Below are positions 1-6,861 of a DNA stretch of 9,571 bases, in pieces. This DNA comes from an uncultured Collinsella sp. (GTDB lineage Bacteria; Actinomycetota; Coriobacteriia; Coriobacteriales; Coriobacteriaceae): assembly GCA_902495265.1 (NCBI GenBank), contig CABUWR010000034.1:1-9571 (forward strand), in the 5' to 3' direction. Each line of letters opens with the position of its first letter. Position 1 is the stretch's first letter. The position numbers and the translations under genes were made by a program. The notes beneath the pieces were generated by a model, which did not search any database, was not told the origin of the DNA, and saw only the letters and a list, made by a program, of their open reading frames with translations.

Positions 1-331
1 AGAAGTTGCGCCACACCTGAAGGAAGACGGAGACGGGAAGGGCGAGTGCGACGGCAGTTGCCGTGCCCGTACCCGTAATGACGGCAAACGCGCAGCCAAG
101 CACGCCGGAAGCATAGACCTCGGGAGGAACCGCCGCGCCGACCATGATGGCGCCCATGAACATGGACTCCAAAGCAGCGCCGACGATAACGCCCTGCTGG
201 ACATCGCCAAGGATCAAGCCGACAAACAGGCTCGTAAACAGCGGACGACCAAGCATCGTAATGCCAAATAATTGCTCGTCCATGGACGCAATAAATGCGA
301 CCAGTGCAACTAGAAGATACTGGACAACCAT
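1..331 (-). CDS. PTS EIIC subunit, mannose/fructose/sorbose family (partial, 3' end outside window)
   Basis: Membrane channel subunit of a mannose-family phosphotransferase system; it carries the sugar across the membrane while EIIB phosphorylates it. About 110 N-terminal residues are visible, and the reading frame is open to the left edge. The N-terminus is a hydrophobic helix, followed by the family pattern of an RPL motif, then VGLILGD, GVIVGAALE and VGAAVPPE (about residues 29-70), which matches the EII-Sor family closely. The ATG at 331 is preceded by CTGGGG about 8 bases upstream; an in-frame TTG at 340 is an alternative start. It lies 81 bp downstream of the SIS gene on the same strand, with a 13-bp hairpin in between, so the two are probably co-transcribed. 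The rest of EIIC and an EIID gene should follow beyond the window. The family call is firm; the substrate is inferred from neighbours. Confidence 0.9.
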   Translation of the reverse strand, partial: MVVQYLLVALVAFIASMDEQLFGITMLGRPLFTSLFVGLILGDVQQGVIVGAALESMFMGAIMVGAAVPPEVYASGVLGCAFAVITGTGTATAVALALPVSVFLQVWRNF

Positions 332-352
332 TTCGATCAACCCCAGAAACAG

Positions 353-391
353 GTCTGCAGGCGAGGCATTCTGCGCAGCTCGCCTGCAGAC
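353..391 (-). repeat. Intercistronic 13-bp perfect hairpin
   Basis: Perfect inverted repeat with arms 353-365 and 379-391 (GTCTGCAGGCGAG and its complement) and a 13-nt loop. It sits between the SIS and EIIC genes, ending about 10 bases before the EIIC ribosome binding site. On the minus strand it is followed by CTGTTTCTGG rather than a U-run, so it is not a standard terminator. It could be an mRNA processing or stabilising structure that sets different levels of the enzyme and the membrane subunit; that role is inference. Confidence 0.6.
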
Positions 392-412
392 AACCGCAGC
401 AATTTGAGAGGA

Positions 413-1447
413 TTAGTAGTTCATCTGGTGATAGTAACGACGCGTGGTGAGCGGGTGGTTACGGACGTGCTCGAGATGGCAGCTCAGGCGCTCGGTGATG
501 GTGTAGGTGACCATCGGGGAGACGATCTTGCGGAACTCGGGGTCGCTGAACGGCAGCTCGACCTCGGCGGTGTCGAACTTGTTCACGCGGACATGGACGC
601 CCTTCTCGTCGGCGAGCATGTGAGTGAAGTTGTCCACGCGGTCCATGAGCTTGCGGGTGTCGTCCTCGCCGTAGAGCATGATGAGGCTCGTGCCCTCCTC
701 GCACAGTTCGATGGTGCCGTGGAAGAACTCGGCGGCGTGGATAGACTTGGTCTTGATCCACTGCATCTCCTCGAGAATGCACATAGCGTAGTCGTAGGCC
801 TCACCCCAGAGCATGCCGGAGCCAATCACCATGTGGTAATCGGTGTCCTTGAAGTCCTCAGCCATGGCGGCGCAGCGCTCGTCCTGAGCGTCCTTGGCCT
901 TGATGAGGTACGGAGCGATGTTGCCGAACTCCTCCATGAAGGTGTCGTACTTGGGGAAGGCGCCGGCGTTCTTGAGGAAGCGGGCGACCAGCGTGATCTG
1001 GTAGGTGTAGATGGCCTCGCACAGGACGTCGTCCTCGGCGAAGCTGAAGAACTTGTAATCGGCGTACTCGGTGGCCGGGGTGTTGTCGTTGGAGACATAC
1101 ATCAGCGTGCGGGCGCCCTGCTCCTGGCAGAACTTGGCGGCCTCGATGATCTCGGGGGTGGTGCCGGTACGGGTGGAGAAGACGCAGACCGAGTCCTTGT
1201 TGAAGGTCTTGGGCGGGCATACGAGGAACTCAGCGGCAATCTCGCAGTGGACGTCGACGTCGGCCGTGGTGGTCTCGACCCAATACTTCATCGGGAGCGT
1301 GTGGGCCCAGGTGCCACCGCAGCCGATGAAGAAGATGTTGGAATAACCCTGCTCGCAGACCTTGTCCACGGCAGCCTCAATCTGAGGACGGAGAGCGAGG
1401 GCATCGCTCACAACCTTCTCGTAACGAGGCTCATCGAAATTGAACAT
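413..1447 (-). CDS. SIS-domain sugar-phosphate enzyme, likely fructosamine-6-phosphate deglycase (FrlB/FraB/GfrF-like)
   Basis: Predicted cytosolic enzyme of 344 aa with two SIS (sugar isomerase) domains, the usual length of the FrlB group. It would split a phosphorylated Amadori compound into glucose-6-phosphate and a free amine or amino acid. Visible motifs: GCGGTWAHT (42-50) and STRTGTTPE (91-99), the SIS phosphate-binding loop; E227 and H243 sit 16 residues apart, the spacing I recall for the catalytic Glu/His pair of FraB; the C-terminus RRYYHQMNY resembles that of E. coli FrlB (RRYYGGLVEY). The start at 1447 has AGGAG six bases upstream and its own candidate promoter. The PTS EIIC gene follows and PTS EIIA/EIIB precede, which fits import as a 6-phosphate. 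An AgaS- or GlmS-like isomerase or deaminase is the main alternative; the substrate is not provable here. Confidence 0.8.
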   Translation of the reverse strand: MFNFDEPRYEKVVSDALALRPQIEAAVDKVCEQGYSNIFFIGCGGTWAHTLPMKYWVETTTADVDVHCEIAAEFLVCPPKTFNKDSVCVFSTRTGTTPEIIEAAKFCQEQGARTLMYVSNDNTPATEYADYKFFSFAEDDVLCEAIYTYQITLVARFLKNAGAFPKYDTFMEEFGNIAPYLIKAKDAQDERCAAMAEDFKDTDYHMVIGSGMLWGEAYDYAMCILEEMQWIKTKSIHAAEFFHGTIELCEEGTSLIMLYGEDDTRKLMDRVDNFTHMLADEKGVHVRVNKFDTAEVELPFSDPEFRKIVSPMVTYTITERLSCHLEHVRNHPLTTRRYYHQMNY

Positions 1448-1467
1448 CCCTTACTCCTAACTCACTT

Positions 1468-1488
1468 GGATGAACCCTTCATTCATCC
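1468..1488 (-). promoter_or_regulatory. Leader inverted repeat upstream of the SIS gene
   Basis: Perfect 7-bp inverted repeat GGATGAA / TTCATCC with a 7-nt spacer, lying between the candidate promoter (1498-1525) and the ribosome binding site of the SIS gene. It would fall at the extreme 5' end of the transcript. It could be an operator or a 5' stabilising hairpin; no function is shown by the sequence. Confidence 0.4.
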
Positions 1489-1497
1489 CATGACGTT

Positions 1498-1525
1498 ATA
1501 ATACTTTATATAACTAACTATGCAA
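1498..1525 (-). promoter_or_regulatory. Candidate sigma-70-type promoter for the SIS-EIIC unit
   Basis: On the minus strand TTGCAT (1520-1525) and TATTAT (1498-1503) are separated by 16 bp in an AT-rich stretch. The -10 box matches consensus at 5 of 6 positions, the -35 box only at 3. It lies just downstream of a terminator and about 50 bp before the SIS start, where an independent promoter would be needed. Confidence 0.5.
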
Positions 1526-1555
1526 GAGCTATTTCAGTTTTTTTGATTTTTCTTT

Positions 1556-1591
1556 AATAAAAAGCCCGCCGATCAAATGATCGACGGGCTT
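1556..1591 (-). terminator. Intrinsic terminator between PTS EIIB and the SIS gene
   Basis: Arms 1562-1574 and 1579-1591 form a 13-bp stem with a 4-nt loop. Read as minus-strand RNA the single imperfect position becomes a G-U pair, and the stem runs into UUUUUAUU. Read as plus-strand RNA it is a C/A mismatch, so the structure is oriented to terminate minus-strand transcripts coming from EIIB, whose stop is 50 bp away. Confidence 0.85.
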
Positions 1592-1640
1592 AAGAAAGGA
1601 GGACCTAGTTAATAAATGCTAGACAATGGCATGTTTCCAG

Positions 1641-2114
1641 TTAGAAAACGTCCTTGGCAAATACCTTTGAGTCATTGGGGACCTGACGGATTTCGATAAC
1701 CACGCCATCGTTGACAAGCTCTTGGATATGCTCGGCATCGGTTTCGGTCGCAAAGATCGCGGGGGTCGGATGAAGCGTGGTCTCGGGAGACTTTCGAGTT
1801 CCGCCCAGATTGATCTCCTTGATGTCTTTGCAACCCTTAGCGAGACGATAGGCATCCTCGATCGTCTCGACAATGATAAACAGCGAATACTTGTCGGTAA
1901 CGCCGCTGTTGAGCGCCTCGATGGCCGCGTTTACGTCTTTTATGACGAGCTTCACGCCGTTGGGACGAGCTAGCCTCAAAGCGGCTTTTCTCATGTCGTC
2001 TTTTGCCACGGCATCGCTGGCACACAGGATGCAATCGACATCCAGCGCATGCGTCCAAGACATGGCGACCTGGCCGTGAATCAATCGGTAATCGACCCTC
2101 GTAAGCTTAATCAT
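1641..2114 (-). CDS. PTS EIIB subunit, mannose/fructose/sorbose family
   Basis: Cytosolic phosphocarrier of the mannose-type PTS: it takes phosphate from EIIA and passes it to the sugar moving through EIIC/EIID. The 157-aa product opens with RVDYRLIHGQVAMSW (residues 6-20); H13 in the RLIHGQV motif is the phosphorylated histidine of this family. The length is normal for a stand-alone EIIB (about 160 aa). The start at 2114 is preferred because GCGGAG ends 9 bases upstream; the ATG at 2123 would sit directly on that site, and a longer frame reaching back to 2225 overlaps the EIIA gene. It lies 62 bp after EIIA on the same strand and is followed by a strong terminator. Confidence 0.93.
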   Translation of the reverse strand: MIKLTRVDYRLIHGQVAMSWTHALDVDCILCASDAVAKDDMRKAALRLARPNGVKLVIKDVNAAIEALNSGVTDKYSLFIIVETIEDAYRLAKGCKDIKEINLGGTRKSPETTLHPTPAIFATETDAEHIQELVNDGVVIEIRQVPNDSKVFAKDVF

Positions 2115-2176
2115 CAAAATCATCTCCGCACGTAATAAAGGTAATGACAGGGTTGAATTATTCGTTGAAGCTCGAG

Positions 2177-2596
2177 CTAGAACTCTTCTTCTTCGACATC
2201 GGCGAGCATGTCCGCCGCCTCGCAAAGCTGAATAAATGAACGCGACCCCTCGACCGCGGCTTTGGCCTTGTCCGCATCCAGGGAGTCCAGCTGTGTAACC
2301 ATTTCCACCAGCAGCGGCAAGTTCATTCCAGTGATCAGCGTAAACGATCCGGCAGTCTGCCTCTGAATGAATTCGTTGTTTACAGAGCCGCCAAAGATGT
2401 CAGTCACGACAAACCAAGAGTCGGCAGGGTCCCTCGTCTCCATCCATGCATCGATAAGCGCTGCGACATCCCTCGTGTCGTCATCGATATAGGCGCACAG
2501 GCACTCGATTCGGTCGTTAGTGCCCATCAGAATCTCCAGAGAGCTTTTCATGCCTTGGGCGAGATAACCATGACTCGCTAGCAATATCTTATTCAT
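2177..2596 (-). CDS. PTS EIIA subunit, mannose/fructose/sorbose family
   Basis: Cytosolic phosphocarrier that receives phosphate from HPr and hands it to EIIB. The 139-aa protein has the family signature at its N-terminus: ILLASHG with H9 as the phosphorylated histidine, then DIFGGS (66-71) and GMNLPLL (90-96). Length is normal for a free-standing EIIA-Man domain. The C-terminus is an acidic tail (EEEEF), slightly unusual. The start at 2596 has TTGGAG with a 4-base gap. It heads the EIIA-EIIB pair; a 135-bp AT-rich gap with inverted half-sites separates it from the upstream gntR gene, so it probably has its own regulated promoter. Confidence 0.93.
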   Translation of the reverse strand: MNKILLASHGYLAQGMKSSLEILMGTNDRIECLCAYIDDDTRDVAALIDAWMETRDPADSWFVVTDIFGGSVNNEFIQRQTAGSFTLITGMNLPLLVEMVTQLDSLDADKAKAAVEGSRSFIQLCEAADMLADVEEEEF

Positions 2597-2731
2597 AGTT
2601 CTCCAATACCAATAGGACGTACTATATTGTCATAACAAAGTATATTAGCAATCTGCCCTACGTGGTGTGTCTATTTTCCAAATCCGCGAACGGTAACAAT
2701 TGGTCGGTAAATAGACTAATCTATCTCTAAT
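2597..2731 (-). promoter_or_regulatory. Regulatory gap upstream of EIIA with inverted GTCTATTT / AAATAGAC sites
   Basis: AT-rich 135-bp gap between gntR and EIIA. It contains perfect 8-bp inverted arms at 2669-2676 (GTCTATTT) and 2709-2716 (AAATAGAC), whose starts are 40 bp apart. GTCTA/TAGAC cores are typical of half-sites for HutC/NagR-type GntR proteins, the subfamily encoded next door. A TATAGT -10-like box lies at 2621-2626 on the minus strand, inside ACAATATA, an octamer also found upstream of gntR; no good -35 box is visible at standard spacing. The assignment to the neighbouring regulator is inference. Confidence 0.45.
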
Positions 2732-3436
2732 TTACAAATAGAACTTCAGTCGCTCGGTGCAGTACACCTGACGGGAGATGAAAAGCGGCTCGCCGCTTGG
2801 AGCATAACGTCTATCGACAAACAGAAGCAGCGGAGAGTCCAGCTCCACGTTAAGGTATGCCGCCTCGAGCTCGCTCGCATAGCAGACCTCGAGCGTACGC
2901 GTATTGGGACCCATCTTGATCCCCTGGCGATCGAGTACCGCCATCAGCGAATCCTCGGGGGACTCATGCTCCAAAAAAGAAAGCGCAGCGGAATAGCTAT
3001 TGGTTTCCAGCATCGTGGGCTTGTCATCCACAAGGCGCAGACGACGACTACGCAATACCTTTTGGGTATCGTCTACGCCCAGGAACTTCGCGTCTCGCAG
3101 GCTTGGGAAGTCCCAACCCATTGCGAGAACCCTGGTAGACGCCTGTTTTCCCGCAAGCTGGCACGAATGGGTAAAGCTCTCACGGTCGTCCGCGGCATAC
3201 ATCTGTGTGTCCGACGAAACGAACGTGCCCTTGCCGCGGGCCCTCTCAACAAGCCCAGCATCTTCCATTTCTTTAATTGCGGAGCGAACCGTTATTCGGC
3301 TCACGCCAAATTGCTCGATGAGCTCCGCCTCGGTCGGAAGCTTATCTCCCGGGCGGTACGTGCCGTTGGCGATCGAATCAGAGAGCGCACGGACAATCTG
3401 TTTGTACAGGGGGATAACGCTATTTGCTTCAACCAT
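2732..3436 (-). CDS. GntR-family transcriptional regulator (HutC/UTRA subfamily)
   Basis: DNA-binding regulator of 234 aa, probably controlling the adjoining PTS genes in response to a phosphorylated sugar. Residues about 9-74 form the GntR winged helix-turn-helix (PLYKQIV, PGDKLPTEAEL, VSRITVRSA, ARGKGTFV). Residues about 90-230 fit the UTRA ligand-binding domain, ending in ERLKFYL, typical of the HutC branch. The start at 3436 is preferred because AAAGG lies 10 bases upstream; the in-frame ATG at 3445 would have only one base of spacing to it. It lies upstream of EIIA on the same strand, and a 7-bp inverted repeat in its own promoter region suggests autoregulation. The ligand is not deducible; regulators of fructoselysine operons (FrlR) belong to the same family. 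Confidence 0.9.
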   Translation of the reverse strand: MVEANSVIPLYKQIVRALSDSIANGTYRPGDKLPTEAELIEQFGVSRITVRSAIKEMEDAGLVERARGKGTFVSSDTQMYAADDRESFTHSCQLAGKQASTRVLAMGWDFPSLRDAKFLGVDDTQKVLRSRRLRLVDDKPTMLETNSYSAALSFLEHESPEDSLMAVLDRQGIKMGPNTRTLEVCYASELEAAYLNVELDSPLLLFVDRRYAPSGEPLFISRQVYCTERLKFYL

Positions 3437-3486
3437 ATCAACCATACCTTTGCAAGGAATCAGCAGCTTATAGATAGATGACTTAT

Positions 3487-3526
3487 ATTGTATTAGAACT
3501 TTTTAGGAGTCCATATATTTCCTAAA
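3487..3526 (-). promoter_or_regulatory. Candidate gntR promoter with overlapping inverted-repeat operator
   Basis: TACAAT (3487-3492, minus strand) is a 5-of-6 -10 match; the -35 region is weak. A perfect 7-bp inverted repeat TTTAGGA (3502-3508) / TCCTAAA (3520-3526) with an 11-bp spacer covers the -35 position, where a repressor would block RNA polymerase. Autoregulation by the GntR protein is a reasonable inference. Confidence 0.4.
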
Positions 3527-3654
3527 TGATTCGGTAAACGGGGTGTTATTTCACTTTAGCGGGGTGCAGCGGCTACCCGCGGCATTCGTTATCAACCTAG
3601 CTAGGCTAGTCCACCCACATCGTCTTCAGTTCGCCGCAGAGCCGTGGCCCCATA

Positions 3655-3709
3655 TGGGTATACTCTCGAGGATTCGACTCGATTCGCCCCCGCTGGGGCG
3701 TCAAAGGAG
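3655..3709 (+). promoter_or_regulatory. Leader of the M16 peptidase gene: -10-like box, GC hairpin, strong RBS
   Basis: TATACT at 3659-3664 is a 5-of-6 -10 match without a convincing -35 box. Downstream CGCCCC (3685-3690) and GGGGCG (3695-3700) can form a small hairpin right before the ribosome binding site AAAGGAG (3703-3709). The RBS placement fixes the gene start at 3717. Farther upstream, 3527-3650 holds no gene I can support, only a 10-bp palindrome CCTAGCTAGG at 3596-3605. Confidence 0.4.
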
Positions 3710-3716
3710 ACTGCAT

Positions 3717-6700
3717 ATGCCCACCACCTCAACCGACCCGCGCGCCGCTGCTGCCGCGCTGCTGGTGCCCGGTACCACCTGCCACGGCTTTGCCGTCGAG
3801 CGCTGCGAGACCGTGCCCGAGCTCGACTCGGACGCCTACGTGCTGCGCCACACCGCATCGGGCGCTCGCCTGCTGTACCTGGCGTGCGACGACGAAAACA
3901 AGGCCTTTGCCATTGGCTTTAAGACGCCGCCGGCCGATTCCACCGGCGTGTTCCATATTCTTGAGCACTCGGTGCTGTGCGGATCGGCTAAGTTCCCCGT
4001 CAAGGAGCCGTTTGTCGACCTGATCAAGAGCTCCATGCAGACGTTCCTCAACGCCATGACCTACCCCGACAAGACCATCTACCCCGTTGCCACCACCAAC
4101 GAGCAGGATCTGTACAACCTGATGGACGTGTACCTGGACGCGGTGTTCAACCCGGCCATCTATACCAAGCCCACCATTTTTGAGCAGGAAGGCTGGCACT
4201 ACGAGCTGGACCTGCCGGAGGGCGCCGAGGGCGAGGGCGGCGTCAGCGCCGCCAACCTGCGCGAGGGCACGCTGCGCTATAACGGCGTGGTATTCAACGA
4301 GATGAAGGGTGCGCTGTCCGACCCCATGAGCGTGCTGGACGACGCCGTCAACGCCGCGCTCTATCCCGACACCGCCTATGCGTACGAGAGCGGCGGCGAC
4401 CCGCGCGCGATTCCCGCGCTCACCTACGAGCAGTTCCTGGACACGCACGCGCGCCACTACAATCCTTCCAACTCCTACATCACGCTCTACGGCGACCTGG
4501 ACGTGGACCGCGCGCTGGCCTTTTTGGACGAGCGCTATCTGTCGCAGTCGAGCGCCGCGAGCCGCCGCATGGACGCAGCCGTTGCCGCCGGCGAGGACCC
4601 GTCCACGCTGGCGCCCAATCCGCTGGACGTGCAGGCGCCTGTGACCTGCGAGTATAAGCGCGTCGAGATGGCCACCACGCCCGAGAACGCCCTGGTGGGC
4701 CTGGGTCTTGTGCTGGGCAGCGCGCTCGACCGCAAGCGCACGATCGCGGCGGATATCCTGTTCGAGGCGCTGCTGGGCTCCAACGAAGCACCGGTTAAGA
4801 AGGCCATTCTGGCCGCCGGCCTGGGCGGCAACGTGGTGAGCTACACCGCGGCCGAGAGCCTGCAGCCCTACGAGCTCATCATGCTGCAAAACGCGCAGCC
4901 CGGCGTAGCGCGCGAGCTGCGCCGCGTGTTCCAGAACGCCTGCCGCGACCTGTGTGAGCACGGCGTTCCGCGCGAGCGCCTGGAAGCCATCATCAGCAGC
5001 AACGAGTACGACCTGCGCCAGCGCGACTACGGTATCGCCGACGGCGTGGCCATTGCGTGCGACGCGCTGAGCACTTGGCTCTACGATGACGACGCCGCGA
5101 CGCTGGCACTCAAGTACGGCCCGGTGTACGAGGAGCTGCGTGGCGAGCTGGACGGCAGCTACTTTGAGGACCTGCTGCGCGAGCTCGTCCTGGAAAACGA
5201 CCACATGGCGCTCGTCGAGCTGGTGCCGGTGGACGCCGCCGAGGGCGCGGAGGGCGCCGAAGCTGCCGAGCTGGCTGCCAAGCGCGATGCCATGACCGAT
5301 GCCGAGCTGGCGGACGTGGTCGAGCGCACGGCCGTGCTGCGTGCCGCGCAGGAGGCCGAGGACACGTCCGAGGACAAGGCCACGCTACCGCGTCTGCGTG
5401 TATCCGACATTGGCGAGGCGCGCCCCGAGCCGCCGCTCGTTGTGGACACGACCGCGCCCATCCCCTGTCTGCGTCACGGCATCTCCACCAACCGCCTGGC
5501 CTACGCCATGCAGTACTTCGACCTGAGCTGCGTCGCGTTTGAGGACCTGCCTTATGTGACGCTGCTCTGCCGCCTGCTCAAACAGCTGCCCACGCGCGAG
5601 CATTCGGCCGAGGAACTCGACAACCTGCTCGCCGGCAAGCTGGGCTTCTTGAGCTTTACGACCGAGGTCATGACGCAGCCCGACGTGGACGGCGTGCGCC
5701 CTTATCTGTTGGTGAGCGCCGGCGCCCTATCCGAGAAGATCGATGCGCTGGCGAGCCTGCCGCGCGAGGTGTGGTCGAGCACGCTATTGCTCGACGCCGA
5801 CGCCGACCGCGTGCGCGACGTGCTCACGCAGATTCGCATTGGGCTTGAGCAGGGCTTTATCAACAACGGTCACTCGGCGGCGCTCGGTCGCGCGATGAGC
5901 TACAGCTCGCCTTCGGCTGTGGTGCGCGAGCAGCTTTCGGGCGTGGACTTCTACCTGTTCTTGCGCGACCTGCTCGACCACTTTGACGAGCGCCTGGGCG
6001 GTCTGCGTGCCAAGCTTGCCGAGCTGGCAGACCGCATCTTTGTGGCCGATGGCTGCATGGCGAGCTTCACCGGCAGCGATGAGGACTTTGACGCGTACTG
6101 GGATGCCGCGGGCGACCTGGGGCTGGACGCTGGCGACAGCACCGATGCCGGCCGCGACGCGCTCGTGGTGCCGGCGCCGTGCGACCGCCACGAGGCCTTT
6201 GTCATCCCCAGCGACATCTGCTTTGCGGCAAGCGCGTGCGATCCGCGTCGCCTGGGCATTGACGTGACGGGCGCCTGGGCGGTTGCCGCCAACGCGCTCT
6301 CCTACGACTACCTGTGGAACGAGATCCGCGTTAAGGGCGGTGCGTACGGCTGCGGATTCCGCGCGGCCGGCGAGCGTCAGGCGGCGTTCTACACCTACCG
6401 CGACCCGGCAATCGACCCCTCGATTGAGCGCGTGGCGCGCGCAGGCGAATGGCTCGGCAGCTTTGAACCCGACGAGTCCGCCTTTGAGGGCTTTATCGTG
6501 AGCTGCGTGAGCGGCGTGGACGCGCCGGTGAAGCCGTACGCGCTCACCAAGCGCCGCAACACGACCTACCTGGCCGGGCTCGATCCGCATGCGCGCGAGG
6601 AGCGCCGCGCCCAGATGCTCGCCGCCACGCCCGGTGAGCTTCGCTCGCTCGGCGCCGACGTGACGCGCATCGCAGCCGAGTCGCCAACCTGTGTCTTTGG

Positions 6701-6761
6701 CGGTCGAGACGTCATCGCCAAGAGCAACGCCGGCTTTAACGTCGTTGACCTGATGGGCTAA
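3717..6761 (+). CDS. M16C-family zinc metallopeptidase (presequence protease / insulinase family)
   Basis: Predicted cytosolic zinc peptidase of 1014 aa that degrades short peptides inside a closed chamber. The inverted zinc motif HILEH is at 80-84 (H80, E83, H84), and E195 in VVFNEMKGALSDP is the likely third zinc ligand. The C-terminal half keeps the IRVKGGAYG segment with R871 and Y877, the arginine/tyrosine pair used for substrate binding in this family. A charged, alanine/glutamate-rich stretch around 500-570 fits the linker between the two halves. Length matches PreP-type single-chain enzymes (about 970-1000). No signal peptide or membrane segment is visible. The start at 3717 has AAAGGAG with a 7-base gap; the frame stays open upstream to 3543 but that extension has no RBS and no family character. 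The gene is single, diverges from gntR, and ends at a hairpin. It is markedly GC-richer than the PTS genes. Confidence 0.93.
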   Translation: MPTTSTDPRAAAAALLVPGTTCHGFAVERCETVPELDSDAYVLRHTASGARLLYLACDDENKAFAIGFKTPPADSTGVFHILEHSVLCGSAKFPVKEPFVDLIKSSMQTFLNAMTYPDKTIYPVATTNEQDLYNLMDVYLDAVFNPAIYTKPTIFEQEGWHYELDLPEGAEGEGGVSAANLREGTLRYNGVVFNEMKGALSDPMSVLDDAVNAALYPDTAYAYESGGDPRAIPALTYEQFLDTHARHYNPSNSYITLYGDLDVDRALAFLDERYLSQSSAASRRMDAAVAAGEDPSTLAPNPLDVQAPVTCEYKRVEMATTPENALVGLGLVLGSALDRKRTIAADILFEALLGSNEAPVKKAILAAGLGGNVVSYTAAESLQPYELIMLQNAQPGVARELRRVFQNACRDLCEHGVPRERLEAIISSNEYDLRQRDYGIADGVAIACDALSTWLYDDDAATLALKYGPVYEELRGELDGSYFEDLLRELVLENDHMALVELVPVDAAEGAEGAEAAELAAKRDAMTDAELADVVERTAVLRAAQEAEDTSEDKATLPRLRVSDIGEARPEPPLVVDTTAPIPCLRHGISTNRLAYAMQYFDLSCVAFEDLPYVTLLCRLLKQLPTREHSAEELDNLLAGKLGFLSFTTEVMTQPDVDGVRPYLLVSAGALSEKIDALASLPREVWSSTLLLDADADRVRDVLTQIRIGLEQGFINNGHSAALGRAMSYSSPSAVVREQLSGVDFYLFLRDLLDHFDERLGGLRAKLAELADRIFVADGCMASFTGSDEDFDAYWDAAGDLGLDAGDSTDAGRDALVVPAPCDRHEAFVIPSDICFAASACDPRRLGIDVTGAWAVAANALSYDYLWNEIRVKGGAYGCGFRAAGERQAAFYTYRDPAIDPSIERVARAGEWLGSFEPDESAFEGFIVSCVSGVDAPVKPYALTKRRNTTYLAGLDPHAREERRAQMLAATPGELRSLGADVTRIAAESPTCVFGGRDVIAKSNAGFNVVDLMG

Positions 6762-6769
6762 CGCACAGC

Positions 6770-6815
6770 AAAGGTAGATTTTTGGGACATGCCTGAAAAT
6801 CTACCTTTTCTTTTG
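6770..6815 (+). terminator. Hairpin terminator after the M16 peptidase gene
   Basis: Perfect 13-bp stem, arms 6770-6782 and 6796-6808 (AAAGGTAGATTTT and its complement), with a 13-nt loop, followed by TTCTTTTG on the plus strand and starting 8 bases after the stop codon. The loop reads TGGGACATGCCTG; GGGACA is shared with the hairpin at 7107-7145 read on the other strand, so this may be a repeat element that also terminates. Confidence 0.65.
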
Positions 6816-6861
6816 CCGCGGACCGGTCAGGCGGTCTGGCTTCGGCCCGCCCCGTCCCGCC

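Noticed and set aside
404..1501. Long plus-strand open frame of 365 codons over the SIS gene
   Set aside because: It lies fully antisense to the SIS gene, has a low-complexity valine/leucine/glycine-rich product with no family features, and arises from the codon bias of the real gene.
2966..3481. Plus-strand frames across gntR
   Set aside because: They are antisense to a clear GntR/UTRA gene and have no features of their own.
3543..3716. N-terminal extension of the M16 protein
   Set aside because: The frame is open but there is no ribosome binding site at 3543, the residues do not look like a signal peptide or family sequence, and AAAGGAG marks the ATG at 3717.
3729..5204. Minus-strand open frame of 491 codons inside the M16 gene
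   Set aside because: Antisense shadow of a GC-rich gene; the product is valine/glutamine/histidine-rich with no recognisable domain, whereas the plus strand has the zinc motif and catalytic residues.
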